In this document: positions 54,984 through 63,688 of the stretch, in pieces
How positions within the stretch are numbered: position 1 is the first letter of the stretch
Layout: each line of letters begins with the position of its first letter
Assembly (NCBI GenBank): GCA_964388955.1
Contig: CAYMCO010000008.1
Coordinates: 1 to 64,000, forward strand
Direction: 5' to 3'
From: CAYMCO01 sp964388955
GTDB lineage: Bacteria; Chloroflexota; Anaerolineae; Anaerolineales; E44-bin32
Length of the DNA: 64,000 bases
Notes under the pieces: model-generated
Told to the model about the DNA's origin: nothing
Databases searched by the model: none
The model's input: the letters and a program-made list of their open reading frames with translations, nothing else
Program-made: the position numbers and the translations under genes

Positions 54984-57900
54984 ATGAAACACAAGTTTAT
55001 GCTCTTCCTGACGGTGATCGTGATCCTCGGCGCGCTAGGCGCCGCGCCCCCGCCGGTCGGCTCGCCTATTTCGAAGCTGCGAGGCGTGGACGCTCAGGGC
55101 GACGAACCTCAGACTATGATTGTCCGGTTTTCGCCCTCCCGCGACCTGGAGGACTTCCGGGAATACCCGCAGTCGATGTGGCGAGGCGTCACCCGCTTTT
55201 TTTCGCCGAAGATCCAATGGGTTCCCGGCAAGATCAGGAACCGGTTTGATGATTTCTCCATGATGACCATGGAGCTGACGGGCGCGGAGGCGGCGCGTCT
55301 GGCATCGCGCGCCGACGTGCTGTACATCGAGCCGAACTATATGTATGAGCTGCTGCAGCCCGATGTCAAAGTGGCAGGCCCGCAGCAAGCACCGGTGGGG
55401 GAGTATCAGTACGGATTGGCAAACATGGGAGTGACGGCAACTTTGCATGACGCCGGCTATACCGGCAAAGGCGTGAAGGTATCGGTCATCGACTCGGGCA
55501 TCGATTCCCTGCACCAGGACCTGCAGGTGGCAGGGGGCTGGAGCTTCGTCAGCGACAGCATCTACTACGGCGATACCTTGGGCCATGGGACGCACGTCGC
55601 CGGCATCATCGCCGCCAAGCGCAACGGCTTTGGCGTCGTGGGTGTGGCGCCGGATGCGGACTTGTACAGCCTGGTGGTGTGCACCCCGCTGGGCTGCACC
55701 ACCGAGGCGATCATCAACAGCGTGCAGTGGTCGCTGGATCATGACATCGATATCATCAACTTGAGCCTGGGCGGCACAGTCCGCTCGGCGGCCATGGAAG
55801 ACGTAATGGACATCGCTTATGCCCGGGGCGTGCTGATCGTGGCCGCGGCCGGCAACGAGGGGCGGGGGGATGACACCGTGCTGTATCCCGCAAAGTATGA
55901 CGGTGTGCTGGCGGTCTCCGCCGTGGATGCGCAGAACCACATTGCCTCCTTCTCCAGCCGTGGGCCAGCGGTTGAGTTGGCAGCCCCGGGGGTGGAGGTC
56001 TACTCCACGTTCATGATCCCATTTTTCCATGATCACTACTACGAGTATCTCTCAGGCACCTCGATGGCCTCCCCGCACATCGCCGGGTTGGCCGCGCTGG
56101 TCATGCAGGCAAATCCGGGCATCAGCAACGCCGAGGTACGCGAGAAGCTTCACCTGATGGCCCTCGATCTGGGTGCCGCCGGCCGCGACAGCACCTACGG
56201 CTGGGGGCTGGGCCAGGTGGATCGGCCGCAGGCCAATCCCGACGAGCACGCCCCCATCGCTGACGCTGGGGGGCCGTATCGGGCCGCCGCCGGGGAAGCC
56301 CTCCGACTCACCGGGCGGGGGACCCTGGATCTGGACGATAACCTCTTGAGCTTCGAATGGGATTTTGGTGATGGCAGCTCCGGTGAAGGTGTGGTGGAGG
56401 AGCATGTCTATGGGTCACCCGGGGACTACACGGTGACTCTGCGCGTGAGCGACCGCGAAGGTCTGTCGGACACCGCACAGACACAGGTCCAGGTCCGAGC
56501 GGGCGTGGTCCGGGAACTGCGCATCGGGGCGACGGAGGCAGGCTTCCTACGCTCGCCCGTGGATGTCAGGCTGGGCCGCAACCTGATCGCCGGGGTCTCT
56601 CTGGGTCGCGACCTGCATGGGGTGGCGCTTTTCCCGACGCCCGGCCACGACGACACATTCCTGCTCTCGGTGGCTCTCGAACTCACGGGGGCCACCGACC
56701 GGAATTTGCCGGAGCAGGGCACGATCCGTGCCGGCTTGTTGCCCAGGGAGATCACCGCAGCGTGGCCCAACTTCACCTACAGCCAGGTGGCCGCGGCGCC
56801 CATCCAAGTGCTGGAGCCGGAGATCGTGCTCAGCTACCTGCCCGGGCAGGTCGGGCAGGGGACCGTCAACGCCTTCTCCGCGCCCCGCGACCAACTGGCT
56901 GCGTTCGAGGCCGAGTTCGCCACGGGGGCGATGGCCTTTCGGGTGGATCTGCAAGCGCAGGATTCGGCCAGCATGACGTGGTCGGGACCCGAATTGGTGA
57001 TCCGCTATATCGATCATGTGTCCGAGGCGCAGTACCCACCCGTGGTGAACGCCGGCCAGGATCAGCGCGCCTCGGCGGGGTCGCAAGTCTTCCTGGATGG
57101 CTCCAGGACGATGGATCCAGAGGGGGACCCGCTCACCTACGAGTGGGTCCAAATCGGGGGTCCAGTCGTGGACATCCAATCGGCTCATTCGCCTGTAGCG
57201 AGCTTCACTGCCCCGGCCGAGGATGACATCCTTGCCTTCGAACTGCGGGCGAGTGACGGCGTCTTCTCCGGGACGAATCAGGCGAAGGTGTTCTTGAATC
57301 AGGCGCCGGCGGAGATCAACAGCATGGTGATCCGGCCGGGGTACGGGCACGCCGGGTACGTGCATGAATACCTTTCGGATATGAACTTCTTCGACAAGCC
57401 GGTGATCCTTAGCGGTATTCAGGATTGGCTGACCTTGGACGATACGGACTTCCGCACCTTCGGGGTGCTGCAGTTCGACCTATCCGGGATTCCCAGTGGG
57501 TCGCAGGTGGTCTCCGCGAGCCTGGAGCTGACCGGCGCCTGGCAGTGGGTGGGAAAGCCCGCCGAGTTCCAGGTTGTGGTCCTGGAGGACTCCGTCGATC
57601 TGGGGTGGGAGGATCTGGACTACCCGGCCGTGGTGGGCGCGGGGATGGTCGCCTCCCTATATCCGGTGTTGGGTGAATACAACCTGGGCGAGAACGAGGT
57701 CAATCGCTTCAGCATCGGCCAGAACATCCTGGAGGCACGCCGGGGCTCGACCGACCGGGTGACGTTCCGCATCGACGGACCGAAAATCTCATACGGCAAC
57801 GGCTGGATGTGGTTCACATGGTGGTCCGGCAACCGGTCCGACACGGCGGAGATGGCGCCGCGCCTGATCGTCGAGTACGCGGCCATGGAGCCCATCGAGG

Positions 57901-58643
57901 TGACTTCGACGCCCACGGCGGGAAGCCCTACGATCACTTCGACACGGCCGACAGCAACCGCCACTCCCACGGCCACGGCGACGGTTCCTACGTCCACGGC
58001 CACCGCGCCCATACTAAGTGAAACGCCAACCCCGACGGTTGAGTCGCCCACATCCACGGAGACACCCACCGCCAAGCCGCCGACGATGACGCCCACGGCC
58101 CCACCCCCGACGGCGACGCCGACCGCGACGAGCCCGCCGGCGGGAGAATCAGAAGTGGTCATCGACCCGGTCGTCTCAACGGAGATCGATTTCGCCGGTC
58201 GCGAATACTTCACGGCTAGACAGGGAATCCATGGAAACACGAACGCCTCTCCAATTGAGATCGGCGATCCGGCCTATGACCCCTCCGGCTGGGCGTACAG
58301 CTCCACGTGGGTCTTCAATGATGGAGGGCAGCAAGTCGATGAAGGCGCGCGATATCTCGCGTCGCATGCAGGAAACGCGTGGAGCCTGCACCTGTCTGGC
58401 GATGGTCAGCGGCGCCAGGTCACGATCTACGTGACGGTCAACCACAACAGTCGAGGCGCCACGGAGTATCGGGTGACGGCGGGGGAGGCCTCCGTGAGCA
58501 TCGTCAAGACCAGCCAGGGGCGCTCGCACTACGCCATCTCCGTCCGTTTCACCGGAGAGGTCGAAGTGCGCATGGAGAACGTCAATGCCTATTCGGACTC
58601 TGCGACGTTTTGGCTTGCGGCGGCGGTATCTGGCGCGCCTTGA
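54984..58643 (+). CDS. Secreted S8 family (subtilisin-like) serine protease with PKD-like and C-terminal domains
   Basis: A 1219-residue exported protease. Signal peptide (about 1-21), I9-like propeptide (about 40-125), and catalytic domain with Asp170 (IDSGID), His201 (GHGTHVAG) and Ser360 (GTSMASPHIAG). PKD-type domain about 417-508 (WDFGDGSS), a beta-rich segment, a second PKD/REJ-like domain about 685-772, a DNRLRE-like domain about 785-970, and a Thr/Pro/Ala-rich linker about 975-1055 precede a C-terminal beta domain. AAGGAG at 54972-54977 sets the start. It probably degrades external protein. The linker is of the kind common in Chloroflexota secreted enzymes. Confidence 0.93.
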   Translation: MKHKFMLFLTVIVILGALGAAPPPVGSPISKLRGVDAQGDEPQTMIVRFSPSRDLEDFREYPQSMWRGVTRFFSPKIQWVPGKIRNRFDDFSMMTMELTGAEAARLASRADVLYIEPNYMYELLQPDVKVAGPQQAPVGEYQYGLANMGVTATLHDAGYTGKGVKVSVIDSGIDSLHQDLQVAGGWSFVSDSIYYGDTLGHGTHVAGIIAAKRNGFGVVGVAPDADLYSLVVCTPLGCTTEAIINSVQWSLDHDIDIINLSLGGTVRSAAMEDVMDIAYARGVLIVAAAGNEGRGDDTVLYPAKYDGVLAVSAVDAQNHIASFSSRGPAVELAAPGVEVYSTFMIPFFHDHYYEYLSGTSMASPHIAGLAALVMQANPGISNAEVREKLHLMALDLGAAGRDSTYGWGLGQVDRPQANPDEHAPIADAGGPYRAAAGEALRLTGRGTLDLDDNLLSFEWDFGDGSSGEGVVEEHVYGSPGDYTVTLRVSDREGLSDTAQTQVQVRAGVVRELRIGATEAGFLRSPVDVRLGRNLIAGVSLGRDLHGVALFPTPGHDDTFLLSVALELTGATDRNLPEQGTIRAGLLPREITAAWPNFTYSQVAAAPIQVLEPEIVLSYLPGQVGQGTVNAFSAPRDQLAAFEAEFATGAMAFRVDLQAQDSASMTWSGPELVIRYIDHVSEAQYPPVVNAGQDQRASAGSQVFLDGSRTMDPEGDPLTYEWVQIGGPVVDIQSAHSPVASFTAPAEDDILAFELRASDGVFSGTNQAKVFLNQAPAEINSMVIRPGYGHAGYVHEYLSDMNFFDKPVILSGIQDWLTLDDTDFRTFGVLQFDLSGIPSGSQVVSASLELTGAWQWVGKPAEFQVVVLEDSVDLGWEDLDYPAVVGAGMVASLYPVLGEYNLGENEVNRFSIGQNILEARRGSTDRVTFRIDGPKISYGNGWMWFTWWSGNRSDTAEMAPRLIVEYAAMEPIEVTSTPTAGSPTITSTRPTATATPTATATVPTSTATAPILSETPTPTVESPTSTETPTAKPPTMTPTAPPPTATPTATSPPAGESEVVIDPVVSTEIDFAGREYFTARQGIHGNTNASPIEIGDPAYDPSGWAYSSTWVFNDGGQQVDEGARYLASHAGNAWSLHLSGDGQRRQVTIYVTVNHNSRGATEYRVTAGEASVSIVKTSQGRSHYAISVRFTGEVEVRMENVNAYSDSATFWLAAAVSGAP

Positions 58644-58733
58644 ACAGCAGGTGACCGTGGTGTGAGGCTCGCGCCTCGACCAAGCCCGCTTGGCGCAGGA
58701 TCGGGATAGGGGAGCCAGGTGCACCGAGTTTCA

Positions 58734-58768
58734 TGACGAAGAGACGCCCAATCCGGGCGTCTCTTCGT
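58734..58768 (+). terminator. Strong hairpin after the S8 protease gene
   Basis: GACGAAGAGACGCCC (58734-58748) and its perfect complement (58754-58768) form a 15-bp stem with a 5-base loop. It probably ends or stabilises the protease transcript, although only a short pyrimidine-rich tail follows. Confidence 0.65.
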
Positions 58769-59004
58769 CCATTGGCGTGGTTCCGACTTTCTCTTTTCGG
58801 AGTGGAGCTTTCCGGTCAGCGGCGCGGGGGCGGCTGCCGGCCGGCCCGCGCGCGATGGTTCGGCGTACGAGCAGCGAGCCGGGCCAGGGGGGCGTTCAAT
58901 TCACAACACCGGCCCTGTCCCTCGGGTGTGAAAAGATTGTTCGCTTTTCGTTTCATTCGCGCAAATTCGATCACCGATATCTACGACAATTGGCGTTCTT
59001 CCTG

Positions 59005-59010
59005 TATAGT
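59005..59010 (+). promoter_or_regulatory. Possible -10 element for the second leader
   Basis: TATAGT lies about 55 bases upstream of leader RNA copy 2. A -35 box is weak (TACGAC at 17 bases). It suggests an independent transcription start. Confidence 0.35.
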
Positions 59011-59063
59011 GGAGTTGTCTCTGCCGGGGGGACATATCATCAGTCGCATATGTGCTTCTGTGG

Positions 59064-59151
59064 GTGGAGGCAAAGATCTGGGGGACCGAATATGGTCGCT
59101 TGCCGAGCGTACCGGCCAAGCCCCCGGGGAGTCAGCAGCGAAACCGGCCAC
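59064..59151 (+). ncRNA. Candidate cis-regulatory leader RNA, copy 2
   Basis: Same order and spacing as copy 1: GTGGAGGCAAAGA (59064-59076), GGTCGCT at offset 30 (59094-59100), and GGGGAGTCAGCAGCG followed by AAACCGGCCAC (59126-59151). The central stem is TCTGGGGG (59077-59084) with CCCCCGGG (59121-59128), different bases from copy 1 but the same fold. An inner CGCT/AGCG hairpin follows GGTC. It precedes a perfect terminator stem and, further on, the glycosidase gene. Confidence 0.5.
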
Positions 59152-59171
59152 CAAGCCGGTTTCGTTCTTCT
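59139..59171 (+). terminator. Terminator hairpin after leader RNA copy 2
   Basis: CGAAACCGGC (59139-59148) pairs perfectly with GCCGGTTTCG (59155-59164) around a 6-base loop, followed by pyrimidine-rich TTCTTCT. It overlaps the conserved 3' block of the leader. Confidence 0.6.
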
Positions 59172-59249
59172 ATTAACGGAACCGGGGCGCGGGTGACCGG
59201 CAGACGACTCAGCCCGCGCGGTAGATGAGATGTGACGGGCGGACGGGGG

Positions 59250-59351
59250 ATGGGTTGGGTCAAGGACCTGTTTGTGTTGTGCGCCATGGGCGTGATTTCT
59301 TCGGGCGCCCTCTTTCTGGCACAGGATGCGACCGTGCACCTTGAGACCTAA
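59250..59351 (+). CDS. Small hydrophobic ORF (33 residues)
   Basis: ATG 59250 to TAA 59349-59351. The product starts MGWVKDLFVLCAMGVISSG and has one hydrophobic segment followed by an acidic tail. GACGGGGG lies directly upstream of the ATG. It lies between the leader RNA terminator and the glycosidase gene. It could be a leader or small membrane peptide; chance is not excluded. Confidence 0.3.
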   Translation: MGWVKDLFVLCAMGVISSGALFLAQDATVHLET

Positions 59352-59481
59352 AGGCCGATGGGCGGGCCCGATCTCATCACTGGGGTCCGGCAGGAGGTCC
59401 GGACGGCGGTTGAACGGTCGCGGGCCCCGGTCGCTGGCCTGGGGGACATGTGATGAGCGAGCGAGATGGGGGAGGAATGAA

Positions 59482-61542
59482 ATGATTAGAGGAAGAGGTG
59501 CCAGGATGCAGTCGTTGGGTTCCGGACAGCCAGTCAGCCTGTCGCCCGGACGCGCGTTGAACCTGGCGTTGGTGTCGATCCTACTGGCCTCCAGCACGTT
59601 GCTGGGCATCCGCCCAGCCGAAGGATCAAGAGACTTGCTGTCCTCTGGCATATCTCTGGCCGGCGTGCATTGGTACAGTGACGACAGCGGGATGCTGGGC
59701 TCGAACATTCCGTGGGGCCAGAAGGGCTGGAACGTGGAAGTGATCTACGACAGCTCGTGGTGCGATGGCGATCGGACGACCCCGATCGGCAACAACGTGC
59801 GCGCCCTGGCGCAGCGAGCCAGGGACGACGGGCTGGTAAACATCATCCGCATCGACTACCGCAACTACCAGGCCGTGCCGCGAAACGGGTGGGAATATGG
59901 CGGTTGGGTGAGCGAGTTCACGAAATGCATTTCGGAACTCTCGGACGTGTCCATACGCTTTGTGGTCGGCAATGAACCGAACGCCGAGGGCGGCTTCAGC
60001 GCCCGGCAATACGCCGATGCCTTTGACTACCTTTACGCCCGCAAGCCGGGCGGGGTGAGGCTGCTGGTCGCCGGGCCCTCCGGCTTCTCGCCGGTATCCT
60101 GGTTCGGTGCCATGCTCAATGACACCACAGCCATCGATGGCATGGCGATCCACAGCTACGGCAACCCGCTTGACACGGATGTCGACGGCAATCACTGTGA
60201 CGATCCTCGCAGATCCTGTAGGCGGGTGGCGGACTGGTCCTTCGACGGAGGTTTCCAGTACTTCAAGGACCTCATCAACCAGGTGCCCACCCGCTACTAC
60301 AGCAAGCCGGTCTACATCACTGAATTCAACACCGATGTCAACGGCCCGAATGCATGGCCCAATCCGAGCGATAATTACCAGGAGGACTGGATCAACAAGG
60401 CTTTCGACGCGGTGCGCGCATACAACGCCGGTCGCGGGTCAAAGCCCAAGATCCACGCCCTCGTCTGGTTCGTCGATCGCGACGACGGAGGTTGGGCTTC
60501 ATTCGCCCTGCGCAATATCTCACAGGCGCGCGAGGACATGGCATGCGAGTTCGGCAGCGACGCCAACCGTGGCGGTTCGAACAACCCATGCCTGGGCGAT
60601 TCGCCCCCGCCGCCCAGCGGGCCGCCCGGTTCGGTCACCGGCGGCAGGACGCTCAGCGAGTCGGGCAGCTCGGAAAACCCCCCCTCCGGCGCAAGTCGAA
60701 ATGATAGCGCAGTCCAACCTGGGCAGACGCGCCAGGCGGAGCGCTACTGGGGGACCCGAGGCATGGATATGGCCGCGAAGAAACCCACCGCCTGTTCAAG
60801 CAACCGCAATTCCATCTACCTCATCGGATGGCACCAAGGGGATCTGTCGGAGTATCTGGTGAACTTCCCCTCCGCTGCCGCGACCTACCGGATTACCGCC
60901 GTCGGTCTGCCTGACGACCCCTACGACCAGGCAAACCGGGCCTACGTCCTGGTGAACATGTTTGTCGACGGCAGGCGGGTCGGCAGCGTGAAATGGGATG
61001 ATGGCAACCCCCGGTGCAATGAGGGGGAGGGGGGCAACTCGCTCAAGATCAACTTAAGCGGCTACCGGGGGGTCCACGCCGTGGCCTTCGAGTTCGCGAA
61101 TGACTTCTATGAGCCGCCATTCCGCGATGAACGAAGCCGGGATTTCTACTTCGACTACTTCAAATTCGATCAGGTCAGCGGCCCGCCTGCGCCGACCCCA
61201 CCGCCTTCCGGCGGGCACACCAGCCAACTGCACGGCACCGTGCTGCGGGCGAACGGAAGCCGGGAGGCGCGCCTGTATGTCTCCGTGTGGCGGCACGACG
61301 GTGGGCAGTTCTTGGAAGGGTACACGAACAGCCAGGGGATCTATGAGTTTACGGGTCTGGATCCGAACCAGCAGTGCAACATCGTGGTCAATGCGCGCTA
61401 CGTTGGGAGCGGGGGCGACTGCGGCGCCTTTGACCGGGTGGACAAGAGCCGGAATTCGGCGGTGCGGAACAACGTAGAACTGATCGCAGGCTCGGACAAC
61501 TGGCGCGGGGAGGATTTCTGGCTGACAAGCGTCTGTCCATAG
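59482..61542 (+). CDS. Secreted clan GH-A glycosidase-like protein with C-terminal binding domains
   Basis: A 686-residue exported protein. N-terminal signal (about 25-45). The TIM-barrel domain (about 50-365) has the two GH-A glutamates: acid/base Glu165 in 'VVGNEPNAEGG' and nucleophile Glu281 in 'VYITEFNTD'. After a Pro/Ser-rich linker, a carbohydrate-binding-module-like beta domain (about 425-565, ending 'FYFDYFKFDQV') and a carboxypeptidase-regulatory-like domain (about 580-670) follow. The start at 59482 is fixed by GGAGG at 59471-59475. The glycan target cannot be named. Expression may be governed by leader RNA copy 2. Confidence 0.85.
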   Translation: MIRGRGARMQSLGSGQPVSLSPGRALNLALVSILLASSTLLGIRPAEGSRDLLSSGISLAGVHWYSDDSGMLGSNIPWGQKGWNVEVIYDSSWCDGDRTTPIGNNVRALAQRARDDGLVNIIRIDYRNYQAVPRNGWEYGGWVSEFTKCISELSDVSIRFVVGNEPNAEGGFSARQYADAFDYLYARKPGGVRLLVAGPSGFSPVSWFGAMLNDTTAIDGMAIHSYGNPLDTDVDGNHCDDPRRSCRRVADWSFDGGFQYFKDLINQVPTRYYSKPVYITEFNTDVNGPNAWPNPSDNYQEDWINKAFDAVRAYNAGRGSKPKIHALVWFVDRDDGGWASFALRNISQAREDMACEFGSDANRGGSNNPCLGDSPPPPSGPPGSVTGGRTLSESGSSENPPSGASRNDSAVQPGQTRQAERYWGTRGMDMAAKKPTACSSNRNSIYLIGWHQGDLSEYLVNFPSAAATYRITAVGLPDDPYDQANRAYVLVNMFVDGRRVGSVKWDDGNPRCNEGEGGNSLKINLSGYRGVHAVAFEFANDFYEPPFRDERSRDFYFDYFKFDQVSGPPAPTPPPSGGHTSQLHGTVLRANGSREARLYVSVWRHDGGQFLEGYTNSQGIYEFTGLDPNQQCNIVVNARYVGSGGDCGAFDRVDKSRNSAVRNNVELIAGSDNWRGEDFWLTSVCP

Positions 61543-62272
61543 CACGCCGGGATGGGGATTTCGATTGAAAGGGGGATTGAGTTTGAAGATGGGGCAGCGG
61601 CGTACGAGCGCGGTCTAGAGCGTAACATCATCCCTCGGCTGGGAGACGCCGCGTCTCTGAGCCGCTGCCCCTATCTTCACATGAATTTGCCCGACAAGGC
61701 CCTGAGGCGTTGTATGGGTCCATTTCGAGATCTTCGGGCATCCTCGGGCCGCACGAGCCAATTCGGGAGGCATCGGATTGAACCGGAGGCGAGCATGAGA
61801 AGGATCAGAATTCCTATGGGCATCATAGTTCTTGCGATGACACCGCCGCAGGCTCCCAGCGCATTGGCTATCAGATTGTGACAGCCACGGCCAACGGCGG
61901 GATTACCTGGCAGGCCCCGGATCTGCGTTCCACATATGAGGGCATACGCATCCTGCAGACGCCGGCTGTCTCACGCGAATAGGTCCGGCTCCTGCGCTGG
62001 GATACGGGTGAGGATTTCACACCTCTGGAACGGGCTTCAAATGGAGGGCCAATTGTCAGGGGAGGAAAGAGGTAATCGTAGGCCGACGGGGACGGCGATT
62101 TCAATGACGGCAATTGAGTACAAAGCCATTGTGACTACATCGACGCGCTCTGCTGTGATGTTATGGTGTCCGGAAAGGCATTTGCATACTACAATGGTGG
62201 GGAGATGCGAATGGGTGTGGGGTATCCGATGGGGGGACGATCCGCTTTGCTGGAGGACGAGGAGCGGCGCGG
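61543..62272. other. Gap (730 bases) without a supported gene
   Basis: Short open frames occur, including 61552-61881 (109 residues, no recognisable motif) and a fragment near 61785-61980 reading 'IGYQIVTATANGGITW'. They do not resemble a known family with confidence and may be decayed coding sequence. Confidence 0.35.
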
Positions 62273-62614
62273 ATGATCACTTTTCAGGAGATGCTTGACA
62301 CCGTCGAACGAGTTGCGGAGCAGTTGAAAGCGGCTGAAGAGGTGGATTCCGCCGTCCGTCACGCGCTGGAGAACATGCGCGGCCTGCGTTCTATGCTGCA
62401 ATATGCCCATCAGAAGGACTTCAAGACACGTGAGGAGGCGCTGCGCTATATCGACAAGGTGCTCACCCCGCAGCTAAATGGCATCATCGACGCGCTGGAC
62501 TCCGCCACTGCGGGATCGATCTCACGGCTCCACACGGCGGAGGAGAGCGCCCGCCGGCTGGCACTGCGCCTGCAGATAATGGTGACCGACAGCGGGATCG
62601 ATTTTCTCCCTTAG
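62273..62614 (+). CDS. Small helical protein of unknown function
   Basis: A 113-residue, mostly helical, charged soluble protein ('MLDTVERVAEQLKAAEEVD', then 'ALRYIDKVLTPQLNG'). A GAGGAGCGG purine-rich stretch precedes the ATG. The amphipathic heptad-like pattern suggests a helical bundle. I do not recognise the family. Codon use resembles neighbouring genes, so it is probably real. Confidence 0.6.
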   Translation: MITFQEMLDTVERVAEQLKAAEEVDSAVRHALENMRGLRSMLQYAHQKDFKTREEALRYIDKVLTPQLNGIIDALDSATAGSISRLHTAEESARRLALRLQIMVTDSGIDFLP

Positions 62615-63070
62615 GGATCTCGTTGGGGTATGGTAGCGATCCAGGCCTTGCTTTTGGACGGCAACCCCCGATTGAAGGAGCGGCTCAACAGCCAGACGTC
62701 CATGGAGGCGATGCACTTAGCACGGGCAGTCACTGACGCGCCAGGCTCGTTGTATGTTCCGTTTCCATGCACGGCCAACCTGATGCGTTGTTGCGTGACC
62801 GATCCCTCCGGCGTCCAACCTGCGGCGAGAATCCGAATCGCATGACTCAGACGCGCCGACCGTTGGTCGCCTACCGGAAGTGGGCATTCTGCTTCTTCGA
62901 CGCGGTCTTGCACGAAGAAATACTCTGCGTCTCGCGACCCGAAATACCTATGGAGGCGAGGAACCCATCGGTTCATCGCCACTTGGCGGAGGGGGGAAGG
63001 CCAAGCGGGGCTCGAGTGTTCTTGCCGCCCATGTGAATATGAGCCCCCGAATCGCTGGTCACGGGGGACA
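62615..63070. other. Gap (456 bases) without a supported gene
   Basis: The gap lies between the small helical gene and the 3' end of the truncated aminotransferase. No motif, hairpin or repeat stands out. Confidence 0.35.
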
Positions 63071-63688
63071 TCAAATACCGGCCGCCAACTGCACGATGCG
63101 CTCCCCGGCCTCGATCAAGGTGCTGTCGCGTTTGGCGAAAGTCAGGCGCACGTAGCGGTTTTCCGGTGTGGGGAAGAAGGCGGAGCCCGGGGCAGCGGCC
63201 ACCCCCACCTCATCCAGCATCCATTGGCAGAATTCCAAGTCGTTTTCAAAGCCGAAGGGCGAGATATCTACCAAGATGTAGAACGCGCCCTGGGGGACGG
63301 TATAGGATAGCCCGGCACGGTCGAGGAAGCCGGAAAGCAGCCCCAAGCGGCGCGCATAAGTTCGCGCCAGTTCCTCGTAGTAGGAATCCGGGAAGCGTAA
63401 TGCTTCGACTCCGGCGTGCAGCAGTGGCTCAGGGGCGCTCAGGCTGATGAAATCATGCACCGTGCGCAAGGCCCGAGTCAGATCCTCATGCGCGATCACG
63501 TAGCCCAGGCGCCATCCGGTCATATGGTAGGTCTTTGAGAGAGATCCGCAGCTGAGAGTGCGCTCGAACATCCCCTCCAAACTCGCCATGTAGACTTGCC
63601 GGTGGGGTGGATAGACGATGTGCTCGTAGACGTTGTCCGTGATGACAAAGACGTCATATTCCCTCGCCAATTCGGCGATGGTTTCTAG
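63071..63688 (-). pseudogene. Class I/II aminotransferase, C-terminal half, cut by an insertion sequence
   Basis: The minus-strand frame runs from 63688 to the stop at 63071 and encodes about 205 residues: 'LETIAELAREYDVFVITDNV', the PLP lysine in 'SCGSLSKTYHMTGWRLGY', and the C-terminal 'NRYVRLTFAK'. Family members begin about 180 residues earlier. Upstream of 'LETIAEL' the reading frame meets a stop and insertion-sequence DNA. The N-terminal half presumably lies beyond the element, outside the window. The missing part includes the aminotransferase N-terminal domain, so this copy is inactive. Confidence 0.85.

Larger units (their letters stand above)
58644..59481. other. Gap (838 bases): terminator, second structured leader, small ORF
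   Basis: The gap contains the terminator 58734-58768, a possible -10 element at 59005-59010, candidate leader RNA copy 2, its terminator hairpin and a 33-codon ORF (59250-59351). No longer gene is supported. Confidence 0.5.
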
